Positions 54,119-62,716 of a stretch of DNA of 64,000 bases are shown here, piece by piece; the first letter of the stretch is position 1, and each line of letters opens with the position of its first letter. The notes under the pieces were generated by a model, which saw nothing but the letters and a program-made list of their open reading frames with translations, was not told where the DNA came from and did not search any database. The DNA comes from Streptomyces sp. YIM 130001 (GTDB lineage: Bacteria > Actinomycetota > Actinomycetes > Streptomycetales > Streptomycetaceae), in the NCBI RefSeq assembly GCF_003574445.1, contig NZ_KZ984551.1, positions 380,262 through 444,261 of the forward strand. The letters are read 5' to 3'. The position numbers and the translations under genes were made by a program.

Positions 54119-55591
54119 CTACTTCTTGCGGCCGCGCTTCTCGCGCACCCGCACCGAGATATGGATCGGCGTGCCCTCGAAGCCGAACTCCTCGCGCAGG
54201 CGGCGCTCCACGTAACGCCGGTAGCCGTGCTCGATGAAGCCGGAGGCGAAGAGCACGAACCGCGGCGGCCTGGTGCCCGCCTGGGTGCCGAAGAGGATAC
54301 GAGGCTGCTTTCCGCCACGGATCGGGTGCGGGTGCGAGGAGACCAGTTCGCCGAGGAAGGCGTTGAGCCGCCCGGTGGGGACCCGGGTCTCCCAGCCCGC
54401 GAGGGCCGCCTCGATCGCGGGGACCAGCTTCTCCATGTGCCGGCCGGTGCGGGCCGAGACGTTCACCCGGGGTGCCCAGGCGATCTGGCCGAGCTCGGTC
54501 TCGATCTCCCGCTCCAGGTAGTAGCGCCGCTCCTCGTCGAGGTCGTCCCACTTGTTGTACGCGACGACGATCGCGCGGCCCGCCTCGACGGCCATCGTGA
54601 CGATGCGCTGGTCCTGGATGCTGATGGTGTCGCTGGCGTCGATGAGGATGACCGCGACCTCGGCCTTCTCCACCGCGGCGGCGGTACGCAGCGAGGCGTA
54701 GTAGTCCGCGCCCTGCTGCAGGTGCACGCGCTTGCGGATACCGGCCGTGTCGACGAACTTCCAGGTGACGCCGCCGAGTTCGATCAGCTCGTCGACCGGG
54801 TCGCGGGTGGTGCCCGCCAGTTCGTTGACGACGACACGGTCCTCGTTCGCCACCTTGTTCAGGAGCGAGGACTTGCCGACGTTCGGGCGGCCGATCAGGG
54901 CGATACGCCGAGGACCGCCGAGCCCGATGCTGCCGAAGGTCTCCTTGGGAGCCTCCGGGAGCGCTTCGAGGACGGCGTCGAGCATGTCACCGGTGCCGCG
55001 GCCGTGCAGCGAGGAGACCGGGTGCGGCTCGCCGATGCCGAGCGACCACAGAGCGGTGGCGTCGGCCTCGCCGCTCTGTCCGTCGACCTTGTTGGCGCAC
55101 AGCACCACCGGCTTGCCCGCCCGGCGAAGCAGCTTGACGACGGCCTCGTCGGTGTCGGTGACACCGACCGTCGAGTCGACCACGAAGACCACCGCGTCGG
55201 CGGCCTCGATCGCGTACTCGGCCTGCGCTGCGACGGAGGCGTCGATGCCGAGGACGTCCTGCTCCCAGCCGCCGGTGTCGACGACCTTGAAGCGGCGGCC
55301 CGACCATTCGGCCTCGTAGGTCACGCGGTCGCGGGTGACGCCCGGCTTGTCCTCGACGACGGCCTCACGGCGGCCGATGATCCGGTTGACCAGGGTCGAC
55401 TTGCCGACATTGGGGCGGCCAACGACAGCGAGCACCGGCAGCGGCCCGTGGCCCGCCTCGTCGATGGCGCCCTCGACATCCTCGACGTCGAAGCCCTCCT
55501 CCGCGGCGAGCTCCATGAACTGCTCGTACTCGGCGTCGCCAAGCGCCCCGTGCTCGTGCTCCGAGCCGCCGGGCTCGTTTCGGTCGCTCAT
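54119..55591 (-). CDS. der: Ribosome-biogenesis GTPase Der (EngA)
   Basis: The 490-aa protein has two tandem G domains. The first (from about residue 52) has [13 protein letters not shown] and NKVD; the second (from about 225) has [13 protein letters not shown] and NKWD. A KH-like domain closes it with a basic tail, KRGRKK. An acidic N-terminal extension of about 45 residues is typical of actinobacteria. Der helps mature the 50S ribosomal subunit and is essential. ATG 55591. Confidence 0.97.
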   Translation of the reverse strand: MSDRNEPGGSEHEHGALGDAEYEQFMELAAEEGFDVEDVEGAIDEAGHGPLPVLAVVGRPNVGKSTLVNRIIGRREAVVEDKPGVTRDRVTYEAEWSGRRFKVVDTGGWEQDVLGIDASVAAQAEYAIEAADAVVFVVDSTVGVTDTDEAVVKLLRRAGKPVVLCANKVDGQSGEADATALWSLGIGEPHPVSSLHGRGTGDMLDAVLEALPEAPKETFGSIGLGGPRRIALIGRPNVGKSSLLNKVANEDRVVVNELAGTTRDPVDELIELGGVTWKFVDTAGIRKRVHLQQGADYYASLRTAAAVEKAEVAVILIDASDTISIQDQRIVTMAVEAGRAIVVAYNKWDDLDEERRYYLEREIETELGQIAWAPRVNVSARTGRHMEKLVPAIEAALAGWETRVPTGRLNAFLGELVSSHPHPIRGGKQPRILFGTQAGTRPPRFVLFASGFIEHGYRRYVERRLREEFGFEGTPIHISVRVREKRGRKK

Positions 55592-55686
55592 GAAGTCCGT
55601 ACCTCTGTCACTGTTCGTACCGCGGGAAGGTGTGGCTGGGGCCACGCGGGGCAGCCGTGCAGCGGCCCCTGGGGAAGAAGTCTCGC

Positions 55687-56346
55687 TCAGCGCCCGGTCA
55701 TGCGCCTGGCGTTCTCCAGGTGCCCGGTGAGGCGCTCCTGGATACGTACGGTCGCCTCGTCGAGCGCCTTACGGGTACGGCGACCGCTGCCGTCACCCGC
55801 TTCGAAGGCCTCGCCGAACACCACGTCGACGCGACTGCGCAGCGGCGGGAGACCCGTTATCAGGCGTCCCTTGCGCTCGCCGCTGCCGAGCACCGCGACC
55901 GGCACGATCGGCGCTCCGCTGCGTACCGCGAAGTACGCGAGGCCGGCCCTGAGCGAGGCGAAGTCGCCCTCGCCCCGGGTGCCCTCGGGAAAGATCCCGA
56001 GCACGCCGCCGTCTTCGAGCACCCCGAGAGCACGGGTGATCGCGTTCCGGTCGGCGATCGAACGGTCCACCTTGACCTGGCCGATCCGGTGCAGGAACGG
56101 ACCGAGCGGCCCGACGAACGCCTCCTGCTTGATCAGGAAGTGCACGGGCCGCGGGGCGGTACCCATCAGCATCGGGCCGTCCAGGTTGTGCGCATGGTTC
56201 ACCGCGAGGACGACCGGTCCCGAAGCGGGGACCCGCCAGGCGCCGAGCACGCGCGGCTTCCACAGGCCGTACATCAGGCCGACGCCGATACGGCGGCCGA
56301 CCTCGGCGCCCCGCTCGGTGGGTGCCGCGGCGTCGGATGCGGTCAC
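55687..56346 (-). CDS. 1-acyl-sn-glycerol-3-phosphate acyltransferase family
   Basis: The 219-aa PlsC-type enzyme has the NHAHNLDG box (NHx4D-like), the glycerophosphate motif [11 protein letters not shown] and VPVAVLG. It acylates lysophosphatidic acid or a related lipid at the membrane. The GTG at 56346 overlaps the cmk stop by 4 bp (GTGA). The order cmk-plsC-der is typical of actinobacteria. Confidence 0.93.
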   Translation of the reverse strand: MTASDAAAPTERGAEVGRRIGVGLMYGLWKPRVLGAWRVPASGPVVLAVNHAHNLDGPMLMGTAPRPVHFLIKQEAFVGPLGPFLHRIGQVKVDRSIADRNAITRALGVLEDGGVLGIFPEGTRGEGDFASLRAGLAYFAVRSGAPIVPVAVLGSGERKGRLITGLPPLRSRVDVVFGEAFEAGDGSGRRTRKALDEATVRIQERLTGHLENARRMTGR

Positions 56347-57065
56347 TTCGCCGCCCGCTTCTCCTCGACAAGGGTGACGACGCACTCGATGACCTGCTGC
56401 AGTGTGAGGTCGGTGGTGTCCACCTCGACCGCGTCCCCGGCCTTCGCCAGCGGCGAGGTCTTGCGGCCGGAGTCGGCGGCGTCCCGCTGGATCAGGGACT
56501 CCCGGGTCGCGGCGACGTCGGCGCCCTTGAGCTCGCCGCTGCGCCGGGCGGCCCGCGCCTCGGGGGACGCGGTCAGGAAGACCTTGAGGTCGGCGTCGGG
56601 CAGCACGGTCGTGCCGATGTCACGGCCCTCGACGACGATGCCCACCTCCGCGCCCGCGGCGATGGAGCGCTGCAGTTCGGTGATCCGGGTGCGCACCTCG
56701 GGGACCGCGCTGACCGCGCTGACCTTCGAGGTGACCTCCTCGGTACGGATCGGGCCGGCCACATCCGTACCGTCGACGGTGATGGTCGGTCCCGACGGGT
56801 CCGTACCGGAGACGATCTCGGACTTGTCGGCGGCGTCGGCGATCGCGGAGGGGTCCGTGATGTCGATGCCGTTGCTCACCATCCACCAGGTGATGGCGCG
56901 GTACTGGGCCCCGGTGTCCAGGTAGCTCAGGCCGAGCTGGGCTGCGACGGCCTTCGACGTGCTCGACTTGCCCGTACCGGAGGGACCGTCGATGGCGACG
57001 ATCACGGCCGGGGCGGTGCGGGCGGCTGCTGCGGTTTCCACGGGGGTGGACACCTTCCTGGTCAC
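56343..57065 (-). CDS. cmk: Cytidylate kinase
   Basis: The 240-aa enzyme phosphorylates CMP and dCMP with ATP. The P-loop is IDGPSGTGKSS (near residues 24-34). The substrate-binding insert contains TGAQYRAITWW and EGRDIGTTVLPDADLKVFL, as expected. The start at 57065 lacks a strong ribosome site, and a GTG four codons on (VSTPVET) is possible. Coupled to the acyltransferase downstream. Confidence 0.96.
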   Translation of the reverse strand: MTRKVSTPVETAAAARTAPAVIVAIDGPSGTGKSSTSKAVAAQLGLSYLDTGAQYRAITWWMVSNGIDITDPSAIADAADKSEIVSGTDPSGPTITVDGTDVAGPIRTEEVTSKVSAVSAVPEVRTRITELQRSIAAGAEVGIVVEGRDIGTTVLPDADLKVFLTASPEARAARRSGELKGADVAATRESLIQRDAADSGRKTSPLAKAGDAVEVDTTDLTLQQVIECVVTLVEEKRAAK

Positions 57066-57202
57066 GAGGGTCTGCGGGTCGGGGCGGGAGAGGAGGCTTG
57101 TCGCTCGGCAAGCCCTGCGCCCCGCACAAGGTTACTGGCTCCCGCGTGTCCCTCGGACGGCCGCACCGATTGCCGCCTCACCGGCCCCCGCACCGGTCCC
57201 TG

Positions 57203-58288
57203 CTACTGGCGGATCGACCAGCCCCGCTCCCGCAGCGACGCGGTGAGGACCGGTGCCGCCTTGGGCTCCACCATGAGCTGCACGAGACCGGCCTGCTGAC
57301 CGGTGGCGTGCTCGATGCGTACGTCCTCGATGTTGACGCCCGCGAGTCCGGCGTCGGCGAAGATACGGGCCAGCTGTCCTGGCTGGTCGTCGATGAGAAC
57401 GGCGACCGTCTCGTACGCGGCCGGGGCAGTGCCGTGCTTGCCCGGCACCCTGACCTGGCCGGCGTTGCCGCGACGCAGGAGGTCCTCGACGCCGGCCGCG
57501 CCGCCGAGCCGCTTGGCCTCGTCGAAGGACTGCAGGGCGCGCAGCGACTCCACCGTCTCGTGCAGGTCCGCGGCCACGGCGTCGAGCAGATCGGCGACCG
57601 GGCCGGGGTTGGCGGAGAGGATGTCGATCCACATCCGGGGATCGGAGGCGGCGATCCGGGTGACGTCGCGGATGCCCTGGCCGCACAGTCGTACGGCGGT
57701 GTCCTCGGCCTTCTCGAGCCGGGCCGCGACCATGCTGGAGAGCAGGTGCGGCATGTGCGAGACGAGGGCGACGGCGCGGTCGTGCGCGCCGGCGTCCATG
57801 ACCACCGGCACCGCACGGCACAGGGCCACGACCTCGAGCGCGAGGTTGAGCACCTCGGTGTCGGTGTCCCGGGTGGGCGTGAGCACCCAGGGCCTGCCCT
57901 CGAACAGATCCGCGGTGGCGGCGAGCGGACCGGAGCGCTCCCGGCCGGACATCGGATGCGTACCGATGTACCGGGACAGATCCACGCCGAGCTCCTCGAG
58001 CTCGCGGCGCGGGCCGCTCTTGACGCTCGCCACGTCCAGATAGCCCCGGGCGGCGTCGGCCGCGACGGCGTCGGCCAGCGTCGTGGCCACGTGCGCGGGC
58101 GGGACGGCGATCACGGCCAGGTCGACGGGCGCGTCCGGAGCCGCGTCCGTGCCGGCGCCGAGCGCGGCCGCGGTGCGTGCCTGCTCGGGGTCGTGGTCGG
58201 CGAGGTGCACAGTGACGCCCCGGCCCACCAGGGCAAGGGCGACGGAGGTACCGATCAGGCCGGTGCCGATGACGATGGCGGTTCTCAC
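57203..58288 (-). CDS. tyrA: Prephenate dehydrogenase with C-terminal ACT domain
   Basis: The 361-aa enzyme makes 4-hydroxyphenylpyruvate for tyrosine. It has the NAD-binding loop IGTGLIGTS near the N-terminus, the active-site stretch IGTHPMSGRERSGP and a helical dimer domain. The C-terminal ACT domain (from about 280: AVLIDDQPGQLARIFADAG) is suited to tyrosine feedback. GTG 58288 overlaps the aroH stop by 4 bp. It links with hmgA, which removes tyrosine, at the other end of the window. Confidence 0.95.
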   Translation of the reverse strand: MRTAIVIGTGLIGTSVALALVGRGVTVHLADHDPEQARTAAALGAGTDAAPDAPVDLAVIAVPPAHVATTLADAVAADAARGYLDVASVKSGPRRELEELGVDLSRYIGTHPMSGRERSGPLAATADLFEGRPWVLTPTRDTDTEVLNLALEVVALCRAVPVVMDAGAHDRAVALVSHMPHLLSSMVAARLEKAEDTAVRLCGQGIRDVTRIAASDPRMWIDILSANPGPVADLLDAVAADLHETVESLRALQSFDEAKRLGGAAGVEDLLRRGNAGQVRVPGKHGTAPAAYETVAVLIDDQPGQLARIFADAGLAGVNIEDVRIEHATGQQAGLVQLMVEPKAAPVLTASLRERGWSIRQ

Positions 58289-58647
58289 TGGGCGATGTCC
58301 TTGCGGAGGGCGGCCGCGGCACCGAGGTACACGTGGGTGATCTCGGACCGGGGTTTGTCCGACTCGATGTGCGCCAGCACGCGGACGACGCGGGGCATGG
58401 CGTCCTCGATGTCGAGTTCCTGGGCGCAGATCAGCGGTACGTCGACGATGCCGAGTCCTCGGGCGGCCGCCGCCGGGAAGGCGCTGTGCAGATCGGGGGT
58501 GGCGGTGAACCAGACGCTGATCAGATCGTCGTGGCTCAGCTCGTTGCGCTCGAGTACGGCGGTCAGCAACTGGGCCACCTGCTCGTCCATGTGACCGGCC
58601 TCGTCCTGTGCCAACTGGACGGCGCCCCGGACCGCTCGTACCGCCAC
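58285..58647 (-). CDS. aroH: Chorismate mutase, AroH type
   Basis: A 120-aa monofunctional chorismate mutase of the AroH fold, the size of the Bacillus enzyme. Visible motifs are VRAVRGAVQLAQDE, SVWFTATPDLHSAFPA and the late RVLAHIESD. It converts chorismate to prephenate, and the coupled tyrA gene uses that product. GTG 58647 has GGGAG upstream. Confidence 0.94.
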   Translation of the reverse strand: MAVRAVRGAVQLAQDEAGHMDEQVAQLLTAVLERNELSHDDLISVWFTATPDLHSAFPAAAARGLGIVDVPLICAQELDIEDAMPRVVRVLAHIESDKPRSEITHVYLGAAAALRKDIAQ

Positions 58648-58829
58648 GCTGTTCTCCCTTTGCGCTGCCTGGTTCCTGTCGTTGCCCGCACAGCGTAGTC
58701 GGCCCAGGCGCGACGGATACGCGGCGACCGCCGACCGAGACGGCCGCCGTGCGTTTCCGTCGGGCAGGGCTGACCTGGCCGTACTCCCTGCGCGTCCACG
58801 CACTCGGGATACGCCTTCCGGACGAGGTC

Positions 58830-59210
58830 TCAGAGCCGCTGCTCGCGGGTGACGTCCTCCGGCGGGGACGTCGGCACCTGCCCCTGGGGCGTGAGTTCGT
58901 CGACGGCCACGGGCAGCGTGTGAGCGATCTCGTCGGCGGCCTGGTCCGGGGGACGCCGTTCTCCTGGGTGACGCGCTGCAGGGTGGCGTCGGGCAGTGCC
59001 TCCCGCACCTGCTCGGGGGTGACCGGCTGGTTGTCCCCAGTTGCGACCCAGCACTTGCCCTGCTTGCCCTGGCCGACGAGACCCGCCTTGCCGAACTGCC
59101 CGATGAGGCAGGCGGGGGTTGCCGCCGGCGCTGCCGGTTCCGGGCGCTCCCCCGCTCTGCTTGCCTGCGAGGACGCTGCCGAGCAGACATCCCAGATCGC
59201 TGTCCGCCAT
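58830..59210 (-). CDS. YidB/DUF937-like protein with two compensating frameshifts
   Basis: The open frame gives 126 aa. Its first 32 residues (MADSDLGCLLGSVLAGKQSG and on) and last 40 (DQAADEIAHTLPVAVDELTP and on) look like YidB, but the middle 54 do not. In the +1 frame the middle reads QFGKAGLVGQGK, then QPVTPEQVREALPDATLQRV, which is YidB-like. The shifts occur at G5 runs on the plus strand, 59114-59118 (one base too many) and 58948-58952 (one too few). Either the sequence has homopolymer errors or the protein's middle has been rewritten. YidB proteins are of unknown function. Confidence 0.75.
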   Translation of the reverse strand: MADSDLGCLLGSVLAGKQSGGAPGTGSAGGNPRLPHRAVRQGGSRRPGQAGQVLGRNWGQPAGHPRAGAGGTARRHPAARHPGERRPPDQAADEIAHTLPVAVDELTPQGQVPTSPPEDVTREQRL

Positions 59211-59428
59211 GGAGTCGTGCCTTTCGGGAGGGGAACCGGGGCACACCAGGGCCCGCGGCGCTCCTGCCGCGTCCCGGCCGGGAGGCCCGGTCAGGGCCAA
59301 TGTCACCCGTTCCGCCCACTGCCGCCACTCGGGGCAGAGCTGCCGGCGCACCGGCTTCATGCCCACGTCCGGGGGCATTTGGCGCCGTGGTGCTTCATCC
59401 GCGGAGCCGGCGGCCTCAGGATGACGGC

Positions 59429-59914
59429 ATGACTGTGCAACGTACGAACCGAAGGGCCGTACTCGCCGCGGGAACCGTGCTGGCGGGCACCGTGCTCACC
59501 GGCTGCGGCGACAGCGACGACGGAGGAGGAGACAGCGGCGGAACGGACGAGACGACCGGCCCGCCCAAGGAGCCCACGAGCGAAGGCTCATCGGGCGAGG
59601 ACCAGCAGGAGACCGGCGATTCCGACGGGGACGCGCTCGCCCGCACCTCGGAGATCCCGGTCGGCGGAGGAAAGATCTTCGCCGACGAGAAGGTGGTCGT
59701 GACGCAGCCGGCCAAGGGCGACTTCAAGGCCTTCTCCGCGGTCTGTTCGCATCAGGGCTGCATGGTGAAGTCGGTCGAGGGCGGCACGATCAACTGCGTA
59801 TGCCACGGAAGCAAGTTCAGCATCGAGGACGCCTCGGTACAGGAAGGGCCCGCGACCCGTCCGCTGCCGGCCGAGAAGATCACGGTGTCGGGCGACTCGA
59901 TCGGCCTCGACTGA
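59429..59914 (+). CDS. Rieske 2Fe-2S lipoprotein
   Basis: The 161-aa protein has a Tat-like start (TNRRAVLAAG) and lipobox LTGC with Cys26, then an acidic Gly/Ser/Glu linker. The Rieske domain shows CSHQGC (Cys106, His108, Cys111) and CVCHGS (Cys123, Cys125, His126). The spare Cys111 and Cys125 would form the disulfide seen in high-potential bc1-type Rieske proteins. It likely passes electrons at the outer membrane face; no partner oxidoreductase is adjacent. ATG 59429. Confidence 0.93.
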   Translation: MTVQRTNRRAVLAAGTVLAGTVLTGCGDSDDGGGDSGGTDETTGPPKEPTSEGSSGEDQQETGDSDGDALARTSEIPVGGGKIFADEKVVVTQPAKGDFKAFSAVCSHQGCMVKSVEGGTINCVCHGSKFSIEDASVQEGPATRPLPAEKITVSGDSIGLD

Positions 59915-59930
59915 CTCGGTCCGGCACCGC

Positions 59931-60015
59931 CTCCCGGCGCCGGGACATCGACCGGCGCCGGAGCACCGCTCGGAGCCGGAAAACCGACCGGCGCCGGAAA
60001 ACCGCTCGGCCAGGG
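59931..60015. repeat. 18-bp imperfect tandem repeat, about 4.5 copies
   Basis: Units start at 59931, 59949, 59967, 59985 and 60003, alternating forms such as CGACCGGCGCCGGAAAAC and CGCTCGGAGCCGGAAAAC. The array fills the gap between the Rieske gene stop and the nucleotidyltransferase start. An 18-bp period could encode six-residue repeats, but no frame joins it to a gene. Confidence 0.8.
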
Positions 60016-60043
60016 CCTCGGCCCTCGCTTAGGCTCGCTCGTC

Positions 60044-60736
60044 ATGAGCCCCGAGGATCTCGTCCGTGACCACACGGTGTACTCCTGCGTGATCGGCTCA
60101 CGCGCCTTCGGGCTCGCCACCGACGCGAGCGACACCGACCGGCGCGGTGTGTACCTCGCGCCCACGCCGTTGTTCTGGCGGTTCGACAAGCCGCCGACGC
60201 ATGTCGAAGGGCCGCGCGAGGAGGAGTTCTCCTGGGAGTTCGAGCGGTTCTGCGAGCTCGCTCTGCGCTCCAATCCGAACATCCTCGAGTGCCTGCACTC
60301 CCCGTTCGTCGAACACATCGACGCCACCGGCCGCGAACTGCTCGCCATCCGCGGTGCGTTCCTGTCCCGGCAGGCGCACCGGACGTTCACCCGGTACGCG
60401 ATCGGCCAGCGCAAGAAACTCGACGCGGACACCCGGCAGTACGGCGCTCCGCGCTGGAAGCACGCGATGCATCTGCTGCGGCTGTTGATCAGTTGCCGCG
60501 AGCTGCTGCGTTCGGGCGCCCTGGTGATCGACGTCGGCGATGACCGCGAGGACCTGCTGGCCGTCAAGCGCGGCGAAGTCCCGTGGTCCGAGGTCGAGTT
60601 GCGAATGTCCCGGCTCGCGGACGAGGCGGACGCGGCGGTGGACGGCTCGCCCCTGCCGGTCGAGCCCGACCGCGCCCGGGTCGCCGACCTGCTGCACCGG
60701 GTCCGCCGCGCGTCCGCACTGCGCGCGCAGGACTAG
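60044..60736 (+). CDS. RlaP/YcgL-type predicted nucleotidyltransferase
   Basis: The 230-aa protein has the polymerase-beta-like site GSRAFGLATDASDTDRRGVY, with GS and the DxD pair, and the helical continuation typical of the RlaP group (PF10127), linked to RNA repair in some bacteria. It should transfer a nucleotide to an unknown acceptor. ATG 60044 lies in the 3' part of the gap holding an 18-bp repeat. It converges with the ADP-ribosylglycohydrolase gene, with stops 3 bp apart. Confidence 0.85.
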   Translation: MSPEDLVRDHTVYSCVIGSRAFGLATDASDTDRRGVYLAPTPLFWRFDKPPTHVEGPREEEFSWEFERFCELALRSNPNILECLHSPFVEHIDATGRELLAIRGAFLSRQAHRTFTRYAIGQRKKLDADTRQYGAPRWKHAMHLLRLLISCRELLRSGALVIDVGDDREDLLAVKRGEVPWSEVELRMSRLADEADAAVDGSPLPVEPDRARVADLLHRVRRASALRAQD

Positions 60737-60739
60737 GCC

Positions 60740-61834
60740 TCAGCCGTCCCAGGCGTGGCCGAGTTCGAGCAGCTCGTCCCGGTACTCGATCCGCTCCGCC
60801 CACTCGGCCGGCCAGGCTCCGGCCCCCAGATGGGCGCCGGCGAAGGCTCCGGTGAGGCAGGCGATCGAGTCGGAGTCGCCGGATGTGCAGGCGGCCCGGC
60901 GGATCGCGGTCACCGGTTCGGCGGGGAGGAGCAGAAAGCACAACAGCCCGGTGGCGAAGGCTTCCTCGGCGATCCAGCCCTCCCCCGTGGCCAGACACGG
61001 GTCGGTCTCCACGCCGCCCTCGCGCACCGCGTCCTGCAACCGCTCGAGGATGCCGAGGCACTCGTCCCAGCCGCGTGCGATGAATTGCTCGGCGCTCGGA
61101 TCCTGGCCCCTCGTCCACAGATCACCGAGCCAGCGTTCGTGGTAGCGGGTGCGGTTGTCCAGCGCGTACGAACGCAGCAGACCGACCAGACCGGTGGGTT
61201 CGGCGCCTTGGGCGAGCAGGTGAACGGCGTGGGCGGTGAGGTCGCTCGCGGCCAGCGCGGTCGGGTGCCCGTGGGTGAGGGCGGACTGCAACTGCGCGGC
61301 GCCCGCGCGCTGTTCTTCGCTCAGTGCGGGCGCGAGCCCGAGGGGCGCGACCCGCATATTGGCCCCGCAGCCCTTGGAGTGGAGCTGGCTCGCGTCCTGC
61401 CAGACCCGGTCCGGGTGGTGGCTGAGCTGCTCGCAGGCGACCAGGCAGGTGCGGCCCGGCGCCCGGTTGTTCTCGGGCGAGTGGTACCAGCCGACGAACT
61501 CCTCGCGGACCGGCCGGGCCAGCCGAAGCGGCCCGAGCGACCCGCGCTCCATGGCGGTCCGCAGCCCGCGGCCGAGCGCCAGCGTCATCTGGGTGTCGTC
61601 CGAGACGATCGCCGGGGTGATCAGTTCCATCTCCCGCCAGGGCCCGCACTTGGCGAGGATGGCCGGTACGTCGTTGAACTCCGTCGGGAAGCCGAGCGCG
61701 TCACCGAGGGCGAGGCCGAGGAGTGCGCCGGTGGCCGGGCGCTTGCCGGGCGGCGGCACGGCGCGGACCGACTCCGCACCGGTGCGGCCGCGCCCCGCGC
61801 TGCCGCCCTCCGCGTTGCTGTCGTAGGCGTTCAT
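60740..61834 (-). CDS. ADP-ribosylglycohydrolase family protein
   Basis: The 364-aa protein has the ARH/DraG fold motifs: GALLGLALGDALGFPTEF, SDDTQMTLA (metal-binding Asp pair) and SGDSDSIACLTGAFAGAHLG (second metal site). It hydrolyses ADP-ribose from proteins or a related glycosidic bond, releasing ADP-ribose. Its ATG overlaps the stop of the upstream NrtR-like gene (ATGA), so it is under that regulator's promoter. The target protein or metabolite is unknown. Confidence 0.93.
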   Translation of the reverse strand: MNAYDSNAEGGSAGRGRTGAESVRAVPPPGKRPATGALLGLALGDALGFPTEFNDVPAILAKCGPWREMELITPAIVSDDTQMTLALGRGLRTAMERGSLGPLRLARPVREEFVGWYHSPENNRAPGRTCLVACEQLSHHPDRVWQDASQLHSKGCGANMRVAPLGLAPALSEEQRAGAAQLQSALTHGHPTALAASDLTAHAVHLLAQGAEPTGLVGLLRSYALDNRTRYHERWLGDLWTRGQDPSAEQFIARGWDECLGILERLQDAVREGGVETDPCLATGEGWIAEEAFATGLLCFLLLPAEPVTAIRRAACTSGDSDSIACLTGAFAGAHLGAGAWPAEWAERIEYRDELLELGHAWDG

Positions 61835-62553
61835 GCCGGTCGTCCTTCCGGTCGCAGCAGAGGTGGGTGCAGGGCGACGGCGGAGCCGGCCCGGTAGCGG
61901 GCGGCTGGTTTGCCGCGGCCGCCGTCGCGGCGCGGCGGGCCGTCGACCTGCTCGACGAAACCGTCGGTGGCGAGGACCTTGCGCCGGAAGTTGGGCCGGT
62001 CGAGCACGGTGTCCCAGACGGTCTCGTAGACGCCCTGCAGCTCGCCCAGGGTGAACTCGGGCGGGCAGAAGGAGGTGGCGAGGCAGCTGTACTCGAGCTT
62101 GTCGCCGATCCGCCGGTGCGCGTCGGCGAGGATCCGGCCGTGATCGAAGGCGAGGTCCCGGACCGCGCCGTACGGCACATACGCCGCACGGGCCGCGTCC
62201 CCGCCGCCGAGCGGCTCGGGCAATCCGGGCAGCAGGGCGGCGAAGGCCACCGAGACCACCCGCATACGCGGATCGCGGTCCGGCGCACTGTAGGTGCGCA
62301 GCTGCTCGAAGTGCAGCGCGTCGACGGCGTCCGCGTCGAGCCCGGTCTCCTCCGCGAGCTCCCGCCGGGCCGCTTCCTCGGCCGACTCCCGCGGCCGTAC
62401 GAAGCCACCCGGCAGCGCCCAGGAGCCCGCGTACGGTTCCTCGCCGCGCTCCACGAGCAGGACGTGCAGAGTGCCCTCGCGCACCGTGAACACCGCCAGG
62501 TCGGCGGTGACCGCGAACGGCTCGAAGGCGGCCGGATCGTATCCGTCGGGCAC
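61831..62553 (-). CDS. nrtR: NrtR-type NUDIX-winged-helix regulator
   Basis: A 240-aa protein: NUDIX domain (residues 10-150) with an intact box GGFVRPRESAEEAARRELAE then ETG, and a C-terminal winged helix starting FTLGELQGVYETVWDTVLDR and ending in FVEQVDG. This is the NrtR layout, whose members sense ADP-ribose or NAD derivatives and repress NAD genes. I placed the start at GTG 62553 (VPDGYDP), because longer forms would run through the palindrome at 62594-62610; no strong ribosome site helps. Coupled to the ADP-ribosylglycohydrolase gene. Confidence 0.85.
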   Translation of the reverse strand: MPDGYDPAAFEPFAVTADLAVFTVREGTLHVLLVERGEEPYAGSWALPGGFVRPRESAEEAARRELAEETGLDADAVDALHFEQLRTYSAPDRDPRMRVVSVAFAALLPGLPEPLGGGDAARAAYVPYGAVRDLAFDHGRILADAHRRIGDKLEYSCLATSFCPPEFTLGELQGVYETVWDTVLDRPNFRRKVLATDGFVEQVDGPPRRDGGRGKPAARYRAGSAVALHPPLLRPEGRPA

Positions 62554-62593
62554 CCGCGGACGCCGTGCACGGTCCCGCTCCCCCGACCCATTA

Positions 62594-62610
62594 ATAGTCA
62601 CAGTGACTAT
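62594..62610. promoter_or_regulatory. Perfect 17-bp palindrome upstream of nrtR (probable operator)
   Basis: ATAGTCACAGTGACTAT is a perfect dyad around a central base, lying 41 bp before the chosen nrtR start in an AT-rich island. On the minus strand TATTAAT at its edge could be the -10 box, so a bound regulator would block transcription. Confidence 0.8.
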
Positions 62611-62656
62611 AAAAGCCCCCACGGCCCGGGAACACAAGCCCCGGCCGCCCGGAACG

Positions 62657-62698
62657 CGTACGGCGGCCGCCCCGCATCACGGGAACGGCCGCCGTACG
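62657..62698. terminator. Terminator after the pseudouridine synthase gene
   Basis: CGTACGGCGGCCG (62657-62669) pairs perfectly with 62686-62698 around a 16-nt loop, 19 bp beyond the stop of the pseudouridine synthase gene on the minus strand. Confidence 0.7.
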
Positions 62699-62716
62699 AC
62701 CCACGGACGGTCCGGC

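Noticed and set aside
62554..62637. Longer N-terminus for the NrtR-like protein
   Set aside because: It would place the 17-bp palindrome inside coding sequence, and the added residues are not family-like.
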